In this document: piece by piece, positions 49,525 through 59,465 of the stretch
How the letters are laid out: each line of letters begins with the position of its first letter
Position numbering within the stretch: position 1 is the first letter of the stretch
Origin: Hyphomicrobiales bacterium
Lineage (GTDB): Bacteria > Pseudomonadota > Alphaproteobacteria > Rhizobiales > Rhizobiaceae
NCBI GenBank assembly: GCA_900472625.1
Contig: UCIT01000026.1
Location: 186,001 to 250,000 of the forward strand
Direction: 5' to 3'
Length of the DNA: 64,000 nt
Made by a program: the position numbers and the translations under genes
The notes under the pieces: generated by a model
Database searches by the model: none
Told to the model about the DNA's origin: nothing
What the model saw: the letters and a program-made list of their open reading frames with translations, nothing else

Positions 49525-50590
49525 AGAAGGCTTTCACTTCCTGCCATACGTTGTTGAAGGCTTCGCGGCGATCGTCCGGCAGAGCCGACATGATGCCCAT
49601 CGTCTTCAGGTATTCAGGCTTGTGCACCTGGCGGCTGAGGTCGTCGGCCGGCAGCGCGGAGAGAGCTGCCGAATTCGACGACGCCGGAGCGCCGACCTTG
49701 GTGGCCCACTCGACGTAGAAGGTCGGGTCGATCATCCAGTTGGCAAAAGCAAGCGCGCCTTCCGCGTTCGGAGCCGATGCCGGGATGCCGAGACCATCGA
49801 CCCAGCCGATGCCGCCTTCCTTGGGAACGACGAACTGAACCGGAAGCTTCGAGTTGCGCTTGGAGCGCACCGAACCACCAGACCAGAACAGCGACAAATC
49901 GAATTCCTTGGCGGCGAACGACTTGTTCCACTGATCTTCCGTGGACCAGAGAAGCTTGACGTTCGGCTTGATCGACTTCAGCGCCGCGGTGACCGCAGCG
50001 AGGTCCTTCGGGTCGTTGATGTCCTGGCCGCTCATGAGCGCGCCGACGCCGACGTTGATGATGGCGTCGTCGTCCATGGCGACGCGGCCCTTATAGGTGG
50101 GATCGGCCAGAACGGCATAGCTGTCTGGAACCGGCATGCCTTCGCGGATGGCGAGCGAGGTCATGCCCCAGACCCACGGAACCGCGAAGCCCTTGCCGTC
50201 CTTGCTGAAGTTCGGGTTGGAGCGCAGGTTCTCGTCGACCGTGGCGGCGTTCGGAACCTTGCTGAAATCGATCGGCTGCAGCAGGTCTTCGGCAACGGCC
50301 TGGGCGCAACGCGCAGCGTTGAGAACGACGAGATCGTAGGCGCCCGGATTGGTGCGCAGCTTGGTCAGCATTTCCGATTCCGAGCTATAGTAGTCGTGAA
50401 CGACCGCAATGCCGGTCTTCTCGGTGAACGCCTTCACGGACCATGCTTCGTCCGTGCCGTAGCCCTGCCAGTTCAGGACGGTGATGGTGCCGGCGGAAAA
50501 AGCCTTGCGCGGCAGGCCGGAGAAGCTGACGCCGGCGACAAGCGCTGCGGACATCAACTTCATGGTGTTGCGTCTGGTGAGTTCAGTCAT
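49514..50590 (-). CDS. ABC transporter periplasmic binding protein (PotD-like, Tat signal)
   Basis: 358 residues from ATG 50590. The N-terminus TRRNTMKLMSAALVAG has twin arginines (R6-R7) and suits the Tat pathway. The mature fold starts TITVLNWQGYGTDEAW, as in spermidine/putrescine or choline-type binding proteins. Ligand unknown. Aromatic residues in YYSSESE and WVWGMTSLAI could line a pocket for a cationic or ring-containing ligand. First gene of the importer operon, after a 377-bp region with two candidate operators. Confidence 0.9.
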   Translation of the reverse strand: MTELTRRNTMKLMSAALVAGVSFSGLPRKAFSAGTITVLNWQGYGTDEAWSVKAFTEKTGIAVVHDYYSSESEMLTKLRTNPGAYDLVVLNAARCAQAVAEDLLQPIDFSKVPNAATVDENLRSNPNFSKDGKGFAVPWVWGMTSLAIREGMPVPDSYAVLADPTYKGRVAMDDDAIINVGVGALMSGQDINDPKDLAAVTAALKSIKPNVKLLWSTEDQWNKSFAAKEFDLSLFWSGGSVRSKRNSKLPVQFVVPKEGGIGWVDGLGIPASAPNAEGALAFANWMIDPTFYVEWATKVGAPASSNSAALSALPADDLSRQVHKPEYLKTMGIMSALPDDRREAFNNVWQEVKAFYAE

Positions 50591-50702
50591 TTGTGGCACC
50601 CCTCTTGAACATACACGGTTATGGACGATCGCGACCGCGGTCAGCGACCTAAACGGATCGGCAAGGCCGAAAACAGCAGACGTGCCCGACGCACATCAAA
50701 TC

Positions 50703-50716
50703 GTTTGTATGCAAAC
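50703..50716. promoter_or_regulatory. Palindromic operator candidate 1 before the Pot-type importer
   Basis: GTTTGTATGCAAAC is a near-perfect palindrome, followed by TAT. It lies 113 bp upstream of the binding-protein start. A related site is at 50915-50927. The gap 50591-50967 holds no ORF I trust, so it is likely the importer's promoter region. Confidence 0.55.
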
Positions 50717-50914
50717 TATAACCAGAGAAAATTGAATGCTCGAAGCGGCTGCCGTCAGGACGAGCGAAAGCCTGTGCCGCAATTGAGCGGAACATCACTA
50801 CGCAATCCAGATAACGATGCCTGCCTTCAATAAAGATCCACCCCAATCATTCGATTGTCGGCAGACCTTCCGTTCAAACCCTCTGATTTTAGCAATCAGT
50901 CTTTTATTTTTTTA

Positions 50915-50927
50915 TTTGCACACAAAC
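50915..50927. promoter_or_regulatory. Palindromic operator candidate 2 before the Pot-type importer
   Basis: TTTGCACACAAAC is an imperfect palindrome, and like site 1 it continues as CAAACTAT. Both fit TTTGyryrCAAA, a pattern used by several GntR and LacI-type regulators. It lies just downstream of the stop of the MGH1-like glycosidase gene in an AT-rich stretch. Confidence 0.5.
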
Positions 50928-50967
50928 TATTAATGACGAATTGACAGGTGTCAAGCGCTACCTCGCC

Positions 50968-53205
50968 TCAGCCTGCATCTGCAGCAGAAAAATAGATGTC
51001 GAGCCGCCGGTCGACACCGCTTTCGGCAATCGCCACGCGCACGCCATCGGCACCTGCAACACAGCCGATCTCCTGCCCATCGAGGCGAACAGCAAGAACG
51101 CCGTCGGCGTCCAGACCCGGGAGATCGATGTAGCCGGCCCATGCAACAGGCGCGATGGTGCAGGCCAGTCGTCCGTCGGAGACGAGAATGCGCGACAGTG
51201 TGGTTTGAAGGTCCGTGCGCAGCACGGCGCGGTCATTGAGGGTCATCGACAGAACGACGGCCTCGACACGCAGATGCAAGGTTCCCGACGGCGACAGCAT
51301 TGGCCCGACCGACACGTCCCGGCCGCCATTGCGCACAGTCCATCCCGTCCAGGGATCGAAATCGACGATCTCGCCGGCGGCCATCAATGGCAGCATGGCG
51401 GCCCAGATGTAGAAGGGGTCGGTATCCCCCTGGTCCATCGCCTCGCCCGTGACAGCGTTGTAGTTTTCCGAGGCGATGCGATCCTCGCGCCAGCTTTTCA
51501 TGAACAGGTCGTAGCTCTGGCTTGCGAGCTTGCTCGCCTCTGCGACAAAGCCGTAGCGCCGCAGGCCGAGCCAGACCATGTAGTTGACGTTCGGCCAGAT
51601 CCGGCCACGCCAGTAGACGTTGTCGGCGAAGGCCGGATCGTCACGGGTGGCGTTCGGCAGCACGAAATCACCGCCGAAGGTGGTCTCGTCACTCAGATGT
51701 TCGAGTAGACGCGCCGCCTGTTCCGGCGTCGCGGCGCCGCACAGCAGCGGATAGAAGCTGGTCGGCGACAGCGACCGGACAAAGCCGCCATGCCGCTGGC
51801 GATTGGCGAAGATGCCGCGGCTCTCGTCCCAAAGCGTTTCGGAGATCAGCGCGCGGTGACGCTCGGCCAGAGCGGCGAATTCGCGAGCATCGTCATGCTT
51901 GCCGAGCACGGTGGCCATTTTCGACAGCATCTCCGCGTCGAGCGCGGCCGCGCAGTTGAGGCCAAGGTCGAGGGTCGACAGCGTGCGGGTGACGGGATCG
52001 TAGATCGCCTCGTCATGGGTCGCGGAGTTGTCCATGCCGGTCTCGTTGCGCGCAGCGAATGCCGTGCCCTTGTAGAGGCCCTCGCCGACATCCGACGTGC
52101 CGCAGGACAACAGGCCGAAGCCGTCAGGATCGCGATTGTCCTGCCACCAGCGGCGATTGCGCACCAGCGCATCATAGCTCGCCTGGATCATCGACCGTTC
52201 GCCGGTGCGCTGGTAGAGTTGCCAAACGACGAGCGCGCCGAACGGCAGCTGGGTACGATCGACCCAGGCGTCGTTGGAGGTGACGATGCAGGCGATGTTG
52301 CCCTGCGGCGTGGCACCGGCCATTGCGGTCGCCATGTTTTCGCGCGCCAGATCGGCGTCGAACACGCCGGCGAGAAGAGCCGCAAAAATCTGGTCGTTGA
52401 ACCAGACTGCGAACTTCCCGAGATTCCAGATCCGCGTCACCGCCGTATAAGACCGCGCATTGGTTTCGTCCCAGATGGTGTTCCAGGCGACTACGTCACG
52501 CATGGCGTCGAGGGCACCCTCGAACATTCCGGTTTGCGCATCGGCGATCGCGTCAGGCGCGCCGGCCGCAAGGCAGGCCTGGGCCTTGGCAATCGCCAGC
52601 TCGGCACTGTCGGCGACGCCCGCGGCATAGGCGCCCCGACGCATCATCTCGAGATTGAAACGCAAGGCAATCACCGGCGCTTCATTCTTTCGCGTCGCGG
52701 TATAGAAATAACCGTTTTCCTCGAAGTCCGCCCGCAGCGCATCGATCGTCTCATGACCGGTAACGTGCACAGGTGCCTCGGCGGTCGCAACGGCAACGAA
52801 ACGCGTGCCGACCTTCAGCAATGTGACATTGCGGCCCGCATCGTGGACTGCCACCTCACCGCCATCCGACGAGATCGCCAGCGTCAGCCAGAATCGCAAA
52901 CCCCATTCGGCCGATACCTTGCCGTTCCAGTTTCCGCGTATGGCGAAGGGGTCGGTCTTGGTCGTCGAAAAGGCGACTGTCGTGCCGCTGAGTTCGGTCT
53001 CCAACTCGATCAGCGAGCCGTCGATGGTGTGGCGACCGAGGCGAACAGTATCGCGCCGTGGTTCGATTGCCGAGCTCGTCTTGCTGCGGGTGGAATAAAG
53101 AACCGGCGTAATCCGCACACCGAGCGGCAGGAACACCATCTCGGCCGGCCTGTTGGACCAGCTGTTCCAGGCGCGCATCAGGGGGATCGTCGAATGTTGT
53201 AGCAT
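50968..53205 (-). CDS. MGH1/GH63-like glycoside hydrolase
   Basis: 745 residues from ATG 53205. No signal peptide. An N-terminal beta-sandwich (about 1-220) is followed by an (alpha/alpha)6 toroid: WNTIWDETNARSYTAVTR, VTSNDAWVDRTQLPFGALVV, RNRRWWQDNRDPDGFGLLSC, NVYWRGRIWPNVNYMVWLGL, SENYNAVTGEAMDQGDTDPF. The last two are typical of GH63/MGH1-like inverting glycosidases. Substrate unknown, probably a plant-derived alpha-glycoside. It is 17 bp downstream of the GH106-type gene. Confidence 0.85.
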   Translation of the reverse strand: MLQHSTIPLMRAWNSWSNRPAEMVFLPLGVRITPVLYSTRSKTSSAIEPRRDTVRLGRHTIDGSLIELETELSGTTVAFSTTKTDPFAIRGNWNGKVSAEWGLRFWLTLAISSDGGEVAVHDAGRNVTLLKVGTRFVAVATAEAPVHVTGHETIDALRADFEENGYFYTATRKNEAPVIALRFNLEMMRRGAYAAGVADSAELAIAKAQACLAAGAPDAIADAQTGMFEGALDAMRDVVAWNTIWDETNARSYTAVTRIWNLGKFAVWFNDQIFAALLAGVFDADLARENMATAMAGATPQGNIACIVTSNDAWVDRTQLPFGALVVWQLYQRTGERSMIQASYDALVRNRRWWQDNRDPDGFGLLSCGTSDVGEGLYKGTAFAARNETGMDNSATHDEAIYDPVTRTLSTLDLGLNCAAALDAEMLSKMATVLGKHDDAREFAALAERHRALISETLWDESRGIFANRQRHGGFVRSLSPTSFYPLLCGAATPEQAARLLEHLSDETTFGGDFVLPNATRDDPAFADNVYWRGRIWPNVNYMVWLGLRRYGFVAEASKLASQSYDLFMKSWREDRIASENYNAVTGEAMDQGDTDPFYIWAAMLPLMAAGEIVDFDPWTGWTVRNGGRDVSVGPMLSPSGTLHLRVEAVVLSMTLNDRAVLRTDLQTTLSRILVSDGRLACTIAPVAWAGYIDLPGLDADGVLAVRLDGQEIGCVAGADGVRVAIAESGVDRRLDIYFSAADAG

Positions 53206-53222
53206 GGCTCGGTCACTTCCGG

Positions 53223-55910
53223 TCAGTGTGTCAACGGGATGAGTATCGGTGCGGCGCACAGACCGCTCTTGTCGGCGGTGTCACCGAAATACGGGGTGTT
53301 GGTGTAATAACGATTCGCCGCGGTGTTGGCGACGCGCAGTTCGAGTGAATGGACGCCGGGAAGCAGCCGCCCCAGCGCGAAACGATAAGGTCGCCAGCCG
53401 CGCCGGTCGATCTGCCTGCCATCAAGGTGGGCCGAGACCACTGTCGCGATCTCTGGCAACTCCAGGAACCAATCGGCTTCGTCGCCGATTTCCAGCGCCA
53501 GCCGATAGATACCGGTACCCGAGAAGTCGGCAAAACCCTGCGTCTCCCATCCGGCCTCAACCGAAACAGGGGCGAATGCCGCATCCAATCCCGGCGCAAA
53601 GCGCCAACCTTCGACAAGCGAGACAGCGCGGGCTCCGTCGAGCCGCTGCCGGGCAGTGAGATGGCCCTCGCCTGCCTTGCGCGCGTCTGCCTGACGTAGG
53701 CGAAGGCAACGCACCTCGTGCGAATCGAGCGTCACAGTTAATTGGCTGAAGGCTCCTAGATCCTCCACCTTGCCCGTCGTGGCGGACCAGACTTCGCAAT
53801 TGAAGCCGCCGCCGAAGGAAATCTCGCTCTCCAGCGGCGTTGCACCATCATTGAAGAGAACGATGCGCCACCAGTCATCGGCCTCATATCCGACCCATTG
53901 CCACGGTCGTTCCCCGGAATGGTTGGCAACAACAGGACCCGAGGGCTCGAGCGTTGCCAGCAACGTGTCGATATCGCGGCTGCCAGGCATACGGTCGATA
54001 TGCGCCGACGCGACCTTGTTGGCTGCGCGATCGACGGCATCGCAGACGGTCGACAGGCGGCCTCCGGATGACCAGACGACACCACCGGCGTCGCTGAAAG
54101 CGCCGAGCGCCCGCAGTGTGTCCTCTGTTTCAAGCACAGTAACCGATGGCAGGATCACCGCATTGAAGGCGAGCCCGGAGACCATCAGCCGGCCCGGCTC
54201 GACTTTTGCCTTCGCCAGATCGCCCTCGCTGACGAACATGAAGTCGCAGCGCCTGTGCAGGAGCCCTTCGCACCATGCACCGATATGCGTGGCGTGGCTG
54301 TGGCGCGGGCCTTGCGCGAATGCGGTCTGAAGCGGATAGAGGATTGCCACCGGAGTGTGGGGCGTTGCCGGCTCGATGAAAGCGGAGATGCGCGCAGTCT
54401 CCAGCGCGAAGAGATCGTGGTAGCTCCACCACGGTTCGAAGTTAATGCCAGGCCCAAAGTCGAAACGCGGATTGGCAAAGGGCGTCGGATCGTCGTCGCG
54501 CCCGTCGGTCTGATAGACGCCATGCCACAGGAACTGGCGCGTGCCGAGGCAATAGAGCCGGATGGCCTGTGCCCGCATCGTTTCCAGCGTCAGCTCCCAT
54601 TGCCCGGCGGCGCGCACCGGCGTTCGCTCGGCACTGGCATAGGTTTCGACGACGCAACGGGTCCGGCCATTCGAACGGGCAACGGAATCGCCGAGCTTGG
54701 GTGCCAATTGGGCGACGAAGTTGTTGGAGTCGACCGCCGTCTCGTGCCGATAGGCATCGATGCCGAAGAAATCCACGGCAAGCGCTACCCTAGGATCGAT
54801 ACTGGTGAAGCCGCCGTTCAGCGACCATGAACTGATATGCGGCAGGATTTCGTGTCCGGTGAGCAGGATCCCCTTGCCCTCGGCCCATCTGCGCAACGTG
54901 CCGGAGAAGGCCTCGTTCATCAGCGCCGAATAGGCAGCATAGAACCGCGCCCGCAATCGCAGGGTCTCGGGCCCGACGTCACGCACCAGCGCCAGAAGCG
55001 CCCTGGCGAACGTCTCACCCGTGCCGCGCGACGCGGCGTCCGGCAGGGTCGGCGCAAACAGCAGGCTGTTGCCGAGATGACCTGATATCTGGTCCCACTT
55101 GTAGAAACCAGCCGCCGGCTGGTCGTAAAACACGAAGCCGACCGGATCGGGCACGAGATCGCCGAGCGCCTCGACCAACGGATCGAGCCCGACCGCGATG
55201 AATCGCTCCGCCGCATCCGGCAGGAGATAATTGATCAGCAGCGAGGTCGTCGACCGGGCGCTGACGAACACCGTCAGCATCTGGCCCTTTGCTGGAACGC
55301 CGTCGAACACGTAGTTGCATGATGTGCCGTCGCTTTCGACGATGGACGTTCGTGCCGTGACGTCGATGACCTGGTCGAAGCTCTCGATCCCAGCCGACGG
55401 ATGCAACAACGCCGCCTCGACCGTCCATTCGGCCCACGCGACGACGCTTCCCTCATACTGCCACTCGAGGATATCTGCGCCCATCGTTTGGGTGAAAGGC
55501 GGATGGATGCCGCTGACCCCGCCCCGCGTATCAGACGAGGAGGACCAGAACAGGTGGCGCTCGCGCAAGTCGTCACGGTCCATGACCGTGCGACCGCCGG
55601 CATGGCCGCTGATCCAGTTGTAATCGTCGTAGATCCCGAGCTTCAGCCCCAGCCTGGAGGCGATACCGGCGGCAGCGCGATAGGCATTGAGATAGGCCAG
55701 CGACAAGTAGTCATCGCGCGACATCGCAAGCCGGGCCTGGATCAAAATCGTACCGATCCCCTTCAGCTTGAAATCGGCCAACTGGGCGTGGCAGATCTCC
55801 TCCGTCGGGATCGAATGCCAGAACCAGTATGCGGAGGGGCGAAACGCCGCTGTCGGGTTCTGGAACAGGTCGCGGTGGTTTATGTCCTGTCCGGGAAGGA
55901 TCTGCTCCAA
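53223..55910 (-). CDS. GH106-type alpha-L-rhamnosidase
   Basis: 895 residues from a TTG at 55910 with GGGAG upstream. The N-terminal barrel opens with YWFWHSIPTEEICHAQLADF, KLKGIGTILIQAR and LGLKLGIYDDYNWISGHAGG, the GH106 pattern. The central part has TLRRWAEGKGILLTGHEIL and VVETYASAERTPVRAAGQWE. A C-terminal beta-sandwich carbohydrate-binding module (about 740-895) ends the protein. No signal peptide, so cytoplasmic. Likely cleaves terminal alpha-L-rhamnose. It begins only 12 bp after the nicB stop, which places a glycosidase directly on the nicAB transcript. Confidence 0.85.
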   Translation of the reverse strand: MEQILPGQDINHRDLFQNPTAAFRPSAYWFWHSIPTEEICHAQLADFKLKGIGTILIQARLAMSRDDYLSLAYLNAYRAAAGIASRLGLKLGIYDDYNWISGHAGGRTVMDRDDLRERHLFWSSSSDTRGGVSGIHPPFTQTMGADILEWQYEGSVVAWAEWTVEAALLHPSAGIESFDQVIDVTARTSIVESDGTSCNYVFDGVPAKGQMLTVFVSARSTTSLLINYLLPDAAERFIAVGLDPLVEALGDLVPDPVGFVFYDQPAAGFYKWDQISGHLGNSLLFAPTLPDAASRGTGETFARALLALVRDVGPETLRLRARFYAAYSALMNEAFSGTLRRWAEGKGILLTGHEILPHISSWSLNGGFTSIDPRVALAVDFFGIDAYRHETAVDSNNFVAQLAPKLGDSVARSNGRTRCVVETYASAERTPVRAAGQWELTLETMRAQAIRLYCLGTRQFLWHGVYQTDGRDDDPTPFANPRFDFGPGINFEPWWSYHDLFALETARISAFIEPATPHTPVAILYPLQTAFAQGPRHSHATHIGAWCEGLLHRRCDFMFVSEGDLAKAKVEPGRLMVSGLAFNAVILPSVTVLETEDTLRALGAFSDAGGVVWSSGGRLSTVCDAVDRAANKVASAHIDRMPGSRDIDTLLATLEPSGPVVANHSGERPWQWVGYEADDWWRIVLFNDGATPLESEISFGGGFNCEVWSATTGKVEDLGAFSQLTVTLDSHEVRCLRLRQADARKAGEGHLTARQRLDGARAVSLVEGWRFAPGLDAAFAPVSVEAGWETQGFADFSGTGIYRLALEIGDEADWFLELPEIATVVSAHLDGRQIDRRGWRPYRFALGRLLPGVHSLELRVANTAANRYYTNTPYFGDTADKSGLCAAPILIPLTH

Positions 55911-55922
55911 CTCGTCTGCTCC

Positions 55923-58900
55923 CTAGTGGCTTGTCGCCGTCACGCGATGCATGGCCTTGGCCGTTTCTGTCCAGGCCGGCTTGTCTGGCGCGAAACGGGC
56001 TCTCAGATAATCGGCGAGATCCTTGATCTGGCCCTCGTTCATCGTCTGGCGAAACGCCGGCATCGACATCACCTCCGGCGCCTCGCGGCCAGTCGTTTGC
56101 GCCAGGATTGCCGGTGCTTCGACACCGTTCAGGATCGCCTGGATGAGATTGTCGGGTGTGTCGGCATGCAGGTTGCTGTTGAGCGCCAGCGACGACAGGA
56201 TCGTGTTTCCCGTGTGGCATGTGGCGCAGGCGCCGTTGAACAGCCGCTCGCCCTTGGGCGAAATCCGCGCCGCGGCGGCCTTGGCAGTTTCACTTGCGGC
56301 AATGGCGGCTTCGCTCTGCGCCTTGCCATCGGCAGGCGCCTCGTTGAGGCTCGCGAGATAGCGCGCCATCGCACGGATATCGCTGTCCGGCAGCGGCTGC
56401 ATGACCTCGACCACATGCGCCATCGGGCCGGCGGCACTGCCGTGATCGCGCGAATGTCCGGTGCGCAGATAGTCGTAGAAGGCGTCTGCCGTCCAGCCGA
56501 CCGGGCCCTTGGCGAAGGCATTCAGCGCCGGCGCCTCCCAGCCGTCGGCGAAGCCACCGGCAAGCCGTGCGCTGCCGCTTTTTTCCGCGCCAAGCACATT
56601 GCGCTCGGTGTGGCAGGCCGAACAGTGGCCCAAGGTCTCGACGAGATAGGCGCCCCGGTTCCACTGCGCATCCCGGGTCTCGATGTATTTGAACGGCTCC
56701 GCTTTCAGAAATAGCGCATTCCAGCCTGCCATCATCGCGCGAATGCTATAGGGAAACTTGAGCTTCGTCTCAGGAGCCTTTTTGGCCACCGGCGCTTGCG
56801 TCATCATGTAGGCGTAGAGGGCCTGAAGATCGGCATCCTCCGCACCCGCGAACGAGGTGTAGGGATGGGCGGGATAGAGATGATGGCCGTCGCGGCTGAC
56901 GCCTTCGCGCATGGCCCGCTCGAAGGCAGGATACGACCAGGCGCCGATGCCGTTTTCGGTGTCGGGTGTGATGTTGGTGGCATAGACGACACCGAACGGC
57001 GTGTCGAAGCGCCGGCCGCCGGCAAACGGCGTTCCGTCATTGCCGACATGGCAGACATTGCAGGCGCCGGCCGCCGCAGCCAGCCGGCCGCGTTCGACGG
57101 TGGCGGCGCTGTAGACGTTAACGTCTGGCCGCTGGATGGTGCCGATCGCAGGGCGCCATGGCGAGGCCATGGTGACGATCCCTGACAGCGCGGCGACAGC
57201 CCCGACGGCCGACAGGCCGAGGTTCCACCACTTCCGTTTCTTAGAGGGAGGAGCAGCCGGCGTTTCCTCCGCCTTGCCATTCAGCGCGGCAAGCACCAGT
57301 TCCGGCGTCAGCGGCAGCTCACGGAAGCGAATGCCGATGGCATCATAGACGGCATTGGCGATGGCAGAGGCGCTGGGAACGGAGGCGGACTCTCCGACGC
57401 CAAGCGGCGGCTCGTCCTGTCGCGGCACCATCAGCACCTCGATGGCGGGCACTTCCGGGAAGGTGATCAGCGGGTAGCCGCCCCATTCCTTCGACTGCAC
57501 TGATGTCGAGGAGAATTCGACCTTTTCCTTCAGTACCCGGCTGGTAGACTGGATGATGTTGCCATGGATCTGGTGGCGGACGCCGTCGGGATTGATCATC
57601 ATCCCGGAATCCTGCGCGCAGGTCACCTTGGTGACGGCGATCTCGCCGGTCTTCTTGTTGACGGCGACGTCGGCAACCCAGGCAGCCCAAGCAGCGGCCT
57701 TTCCGGGAAACGGTCCGTGCACATAGACCGCGTAGGCAAAGCCCCGCCCGTAGAGCAGATCGCCCTCGCCGCCGAGTGTGCCCCAAGTCGTGTGCGGCAC
57801 CCACTTTGCCCGCTCGGCCAGCGCATGCACGAGATCGACGGCGCGTGGGTCCTGGAGGTAACGCAGACGATACTCGATGGGATCGACGCCGGCGGCGGCG
57901 GCAAGCTCATCGACGTAGCATTCATGTGCGAATGTGTTCGGCATGGCCGATACGCCACGGAACCACGACGCACGCGCTATCGGTGGCATGTCATGCACGG
58001 TAACCCGAAGGTTGCCGTAGGCATAGGGCGGGATGGCGGTGCGATCGCCCATCTGCACGACGTCGGAAACCGGCGGCACCTTGCCGGTCAGGATCAACGG
58101 AAGGGTCGGCGCCAGATTGGACGGATAGCGCGTCTCGAAATCATAGGCGGACGGTCCACCCTCCAGGTCGAGACCGCCGCGCACATCCATGATCTGGGCG
58201 GCGCCCTTCGGCTCCCATTCATGCTCTTGTTCCCGCGTGAGCTGGACCCTGACCGGTGCCTTGACGGCCCGCGACAGGAGCGCCGCGTCCGCCGTAACGT
58301 CGTCGGCGCAGTTTCGGCCGTAGCAGCCGGCTGCCTCCAGCCGCTCGACCTGGATCAGTTCTTCCGGCATGTCGAGAAGCAGCGCCAGATCGCGGCGAAT
58401 CGGAAACGGGTTCTGAGTACCGGACCAGACGGTCAGCCCGGCGTCACTGTAGTCGGCCACCGCGCAAGACGGCCCGATCGAGCCGTGCATCTGGTAGGGC
58501 CAGACATAGGTGCGGTTCATCGCTTTTGCGCTGCCGGCCAGCGCTATGTCGACGTTGCCGCGATCGGCAAGCTTTCGCGGCGTCGATGGATTGGCGCGCA
58601 GCGCCTTTTCCGGCATGTTCAGATCCGGCCACTCGGGTGGCGCGCGCCAGACGACCTTCAGGCTCCTGGCGGCCTCGATAGCGATTTCCTCACGGGTCGC
58701 GACGACACCGACGAAATCACCGATGGCGACAACGCCGACCAGTCCGCTGATATGGGCAACCGATGCCTCGTCGATCGAAATCAGGCTGTTTCCGACATGA
58801 TCGCCGTGATCGAACCCGGCATAGGGCGGACGAACGACGCGGCCATGCAGCATGCCGGGCACGCGCACATCGTGAACGTAGGTCCAGCGCCCCGTTGCCT

Positions 58901-59465
58901 TCTCGGGAATGTCGACACGCGGACGCGACGAGCCGACCAGCCTGTAGTCGGCGGCCGGCTTCAGGGCCGCGTCGCTGTCGATCGACAGCCTGACATGGCT
59001 GCCGGCGACGATGTCCCCGAAGCTCAACTGCCAGTTCTCGCCGCCGTCCGCACGGATGATACCCTCCTCCAGCCGGAGCCGTTCAATCGGCACTCCGACC
59101 TTTTCGGCAGCCCTGGCGAGCAGATGGTGCCGGGCGGTGGCGGCAGCCTGGCGCAGCGGTATCGCGGTGATCTGGATCGTCTCGCTGGCGATGGTGGCGC
59201 CCTGGTTGGGGGCGGCGGTGGTCGTGCCGAGCACCATATCCACCTGCTCGAACGGCACACTCAGCTCTTCGGCGACGATTTGCGCCAGCGAGGTGCGGAT
59301 GCCCGTCCCAAGATCGACATGGCCGTTGAACGCGATGACGCGGCTATCAGCGCCGACCGCGATATAGAGTTCGGCGTCATCGCCCAGCAGGGTATCGTTA
59401 ACAACAAGCAGCATGTCGGCGGCCGACATATATGCGGGTTTCGGAATTTGGCGGTTATCTGTCAC
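55923..59465 (-). CDS. nicB: Nicotinate dehydrogenase subunit B: Mo hydroxylase fused to three-heme cytochrome c
   Basis: 1180 residues from GTG 59465 with GGAGG seven bases upstream. Residues 1-735 are the xanthine-dehydrogenase-family Mo subunit (VDLGTGIRTSLAQIVAEEL, GTTTAAPNQGATIASETIQI, ASWFRGVSAMPNTFAHECY, PPLGVGESASVPSASAIANA with the catalytic Glu). A membrane segment (about 743-765) leads to a cytochrome part with three CxxCH motifs: CNVCH at 802, CSACH at 948, CATCH at 1080. This domain order and size equal NicB of Pseudomonas putida, which hydroxylates nicotinate to 6-hydroxynicotinate and sends electrons to the respiratory chain. Overlaps nicA. Confidence 0.93.
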   Translation of the reverse strand: MTDNRQIPKPAYMSAADMLLVVNDTLLGDDAELYIAVGADSRVIAFNGHVDLGTGIRTSLAQIVAEELSVPFEQVDMVLGTTTAAPNQGATIASETIQITAIPLRQAAATARHHLLARAAEKVGVPIERLRLEEGIIRADGGENWQLSFGDIVAGSHVRLSIDSDAALKPAADYRLVGSSRPRVDIPEKATGRWTYVHDVRVPGMLHGRVVRPPYAGFDHGDHVGNSLISIDEASVAHISGLVGVVAIGDFVGVVATREEIAIEAARSLKVVWRAPPEWPDLNMPEKALRANPSTPRKLADRGNVDIALAGSAKAMNRTYVWPYQMHGSIGPSCAVADYSDAGLTVWSGTQNPFPIRRDLALLLDMPEELIQVERLEAAGCYGRNCADDVTADAALLSRAVKAPVRVQLTREQEHEWEPKGAAQIMDVRGGLDLEGGPSAYDFETRYPSNLAPTLPLILTGKVPPVSDVVQMGDRTAIPPYAYGNLRVTVHDMPPIARASWFRGVSAMPNTFAHECYVDELAAAAGVDPIEYRLRYLQDPRAVDLVHALAERAKWVPHTTWGTLGGEGDLLYGRGFAYAVYVHGPFPGKAAAWAAWVADVAVNKKTGEIAVTKVTCAQDSGMMINPDGVRHQIHGNIIQSTSRVLKEKVEFSSTSVQSKEWGGYPLITFPEVPAIEVLMVPRQDEPPLGVGESASVPSASAIANAVYDAIGIRFRELPLTPELVLAALNGKAEETPAAPPSKKRKWWNLGLSAVGAVAALSGIVTMASPWRPAIGTIQRPDVNVYSAATVERGRLAAAAGACNVCHVGNDGTPFAGGRRFDTPFGVVYATNITPDTENGIGAWSYPAFERAMREGVSRDGHHLYPAHPYTSFAGAEDADLQALYAYMMTQAPVAKKAPETKLKFPYSIRAMMAGWNALFLKAEPFKYIETRDAQWNRGAYLVETLGHCSACHTERNVLGAEKSGSARLAGGFADGWEAPALNAFAKGPVGWTADAFYDYLRTGHSRDHGSAAGPMAHVVEVMQPLPDSDIRAMARYLASLNEAPADGKAQSEAAIAASETAKAAAARISPKGERLFNGACATCHTGNTILSSLALNSNLHADTPDNLIQAILNGVEAPAILAQTTGREAPEVMSMPAFRQTMNEGQIKDLADYLRARFAPDKPAWTETAKAMHRVTATSH

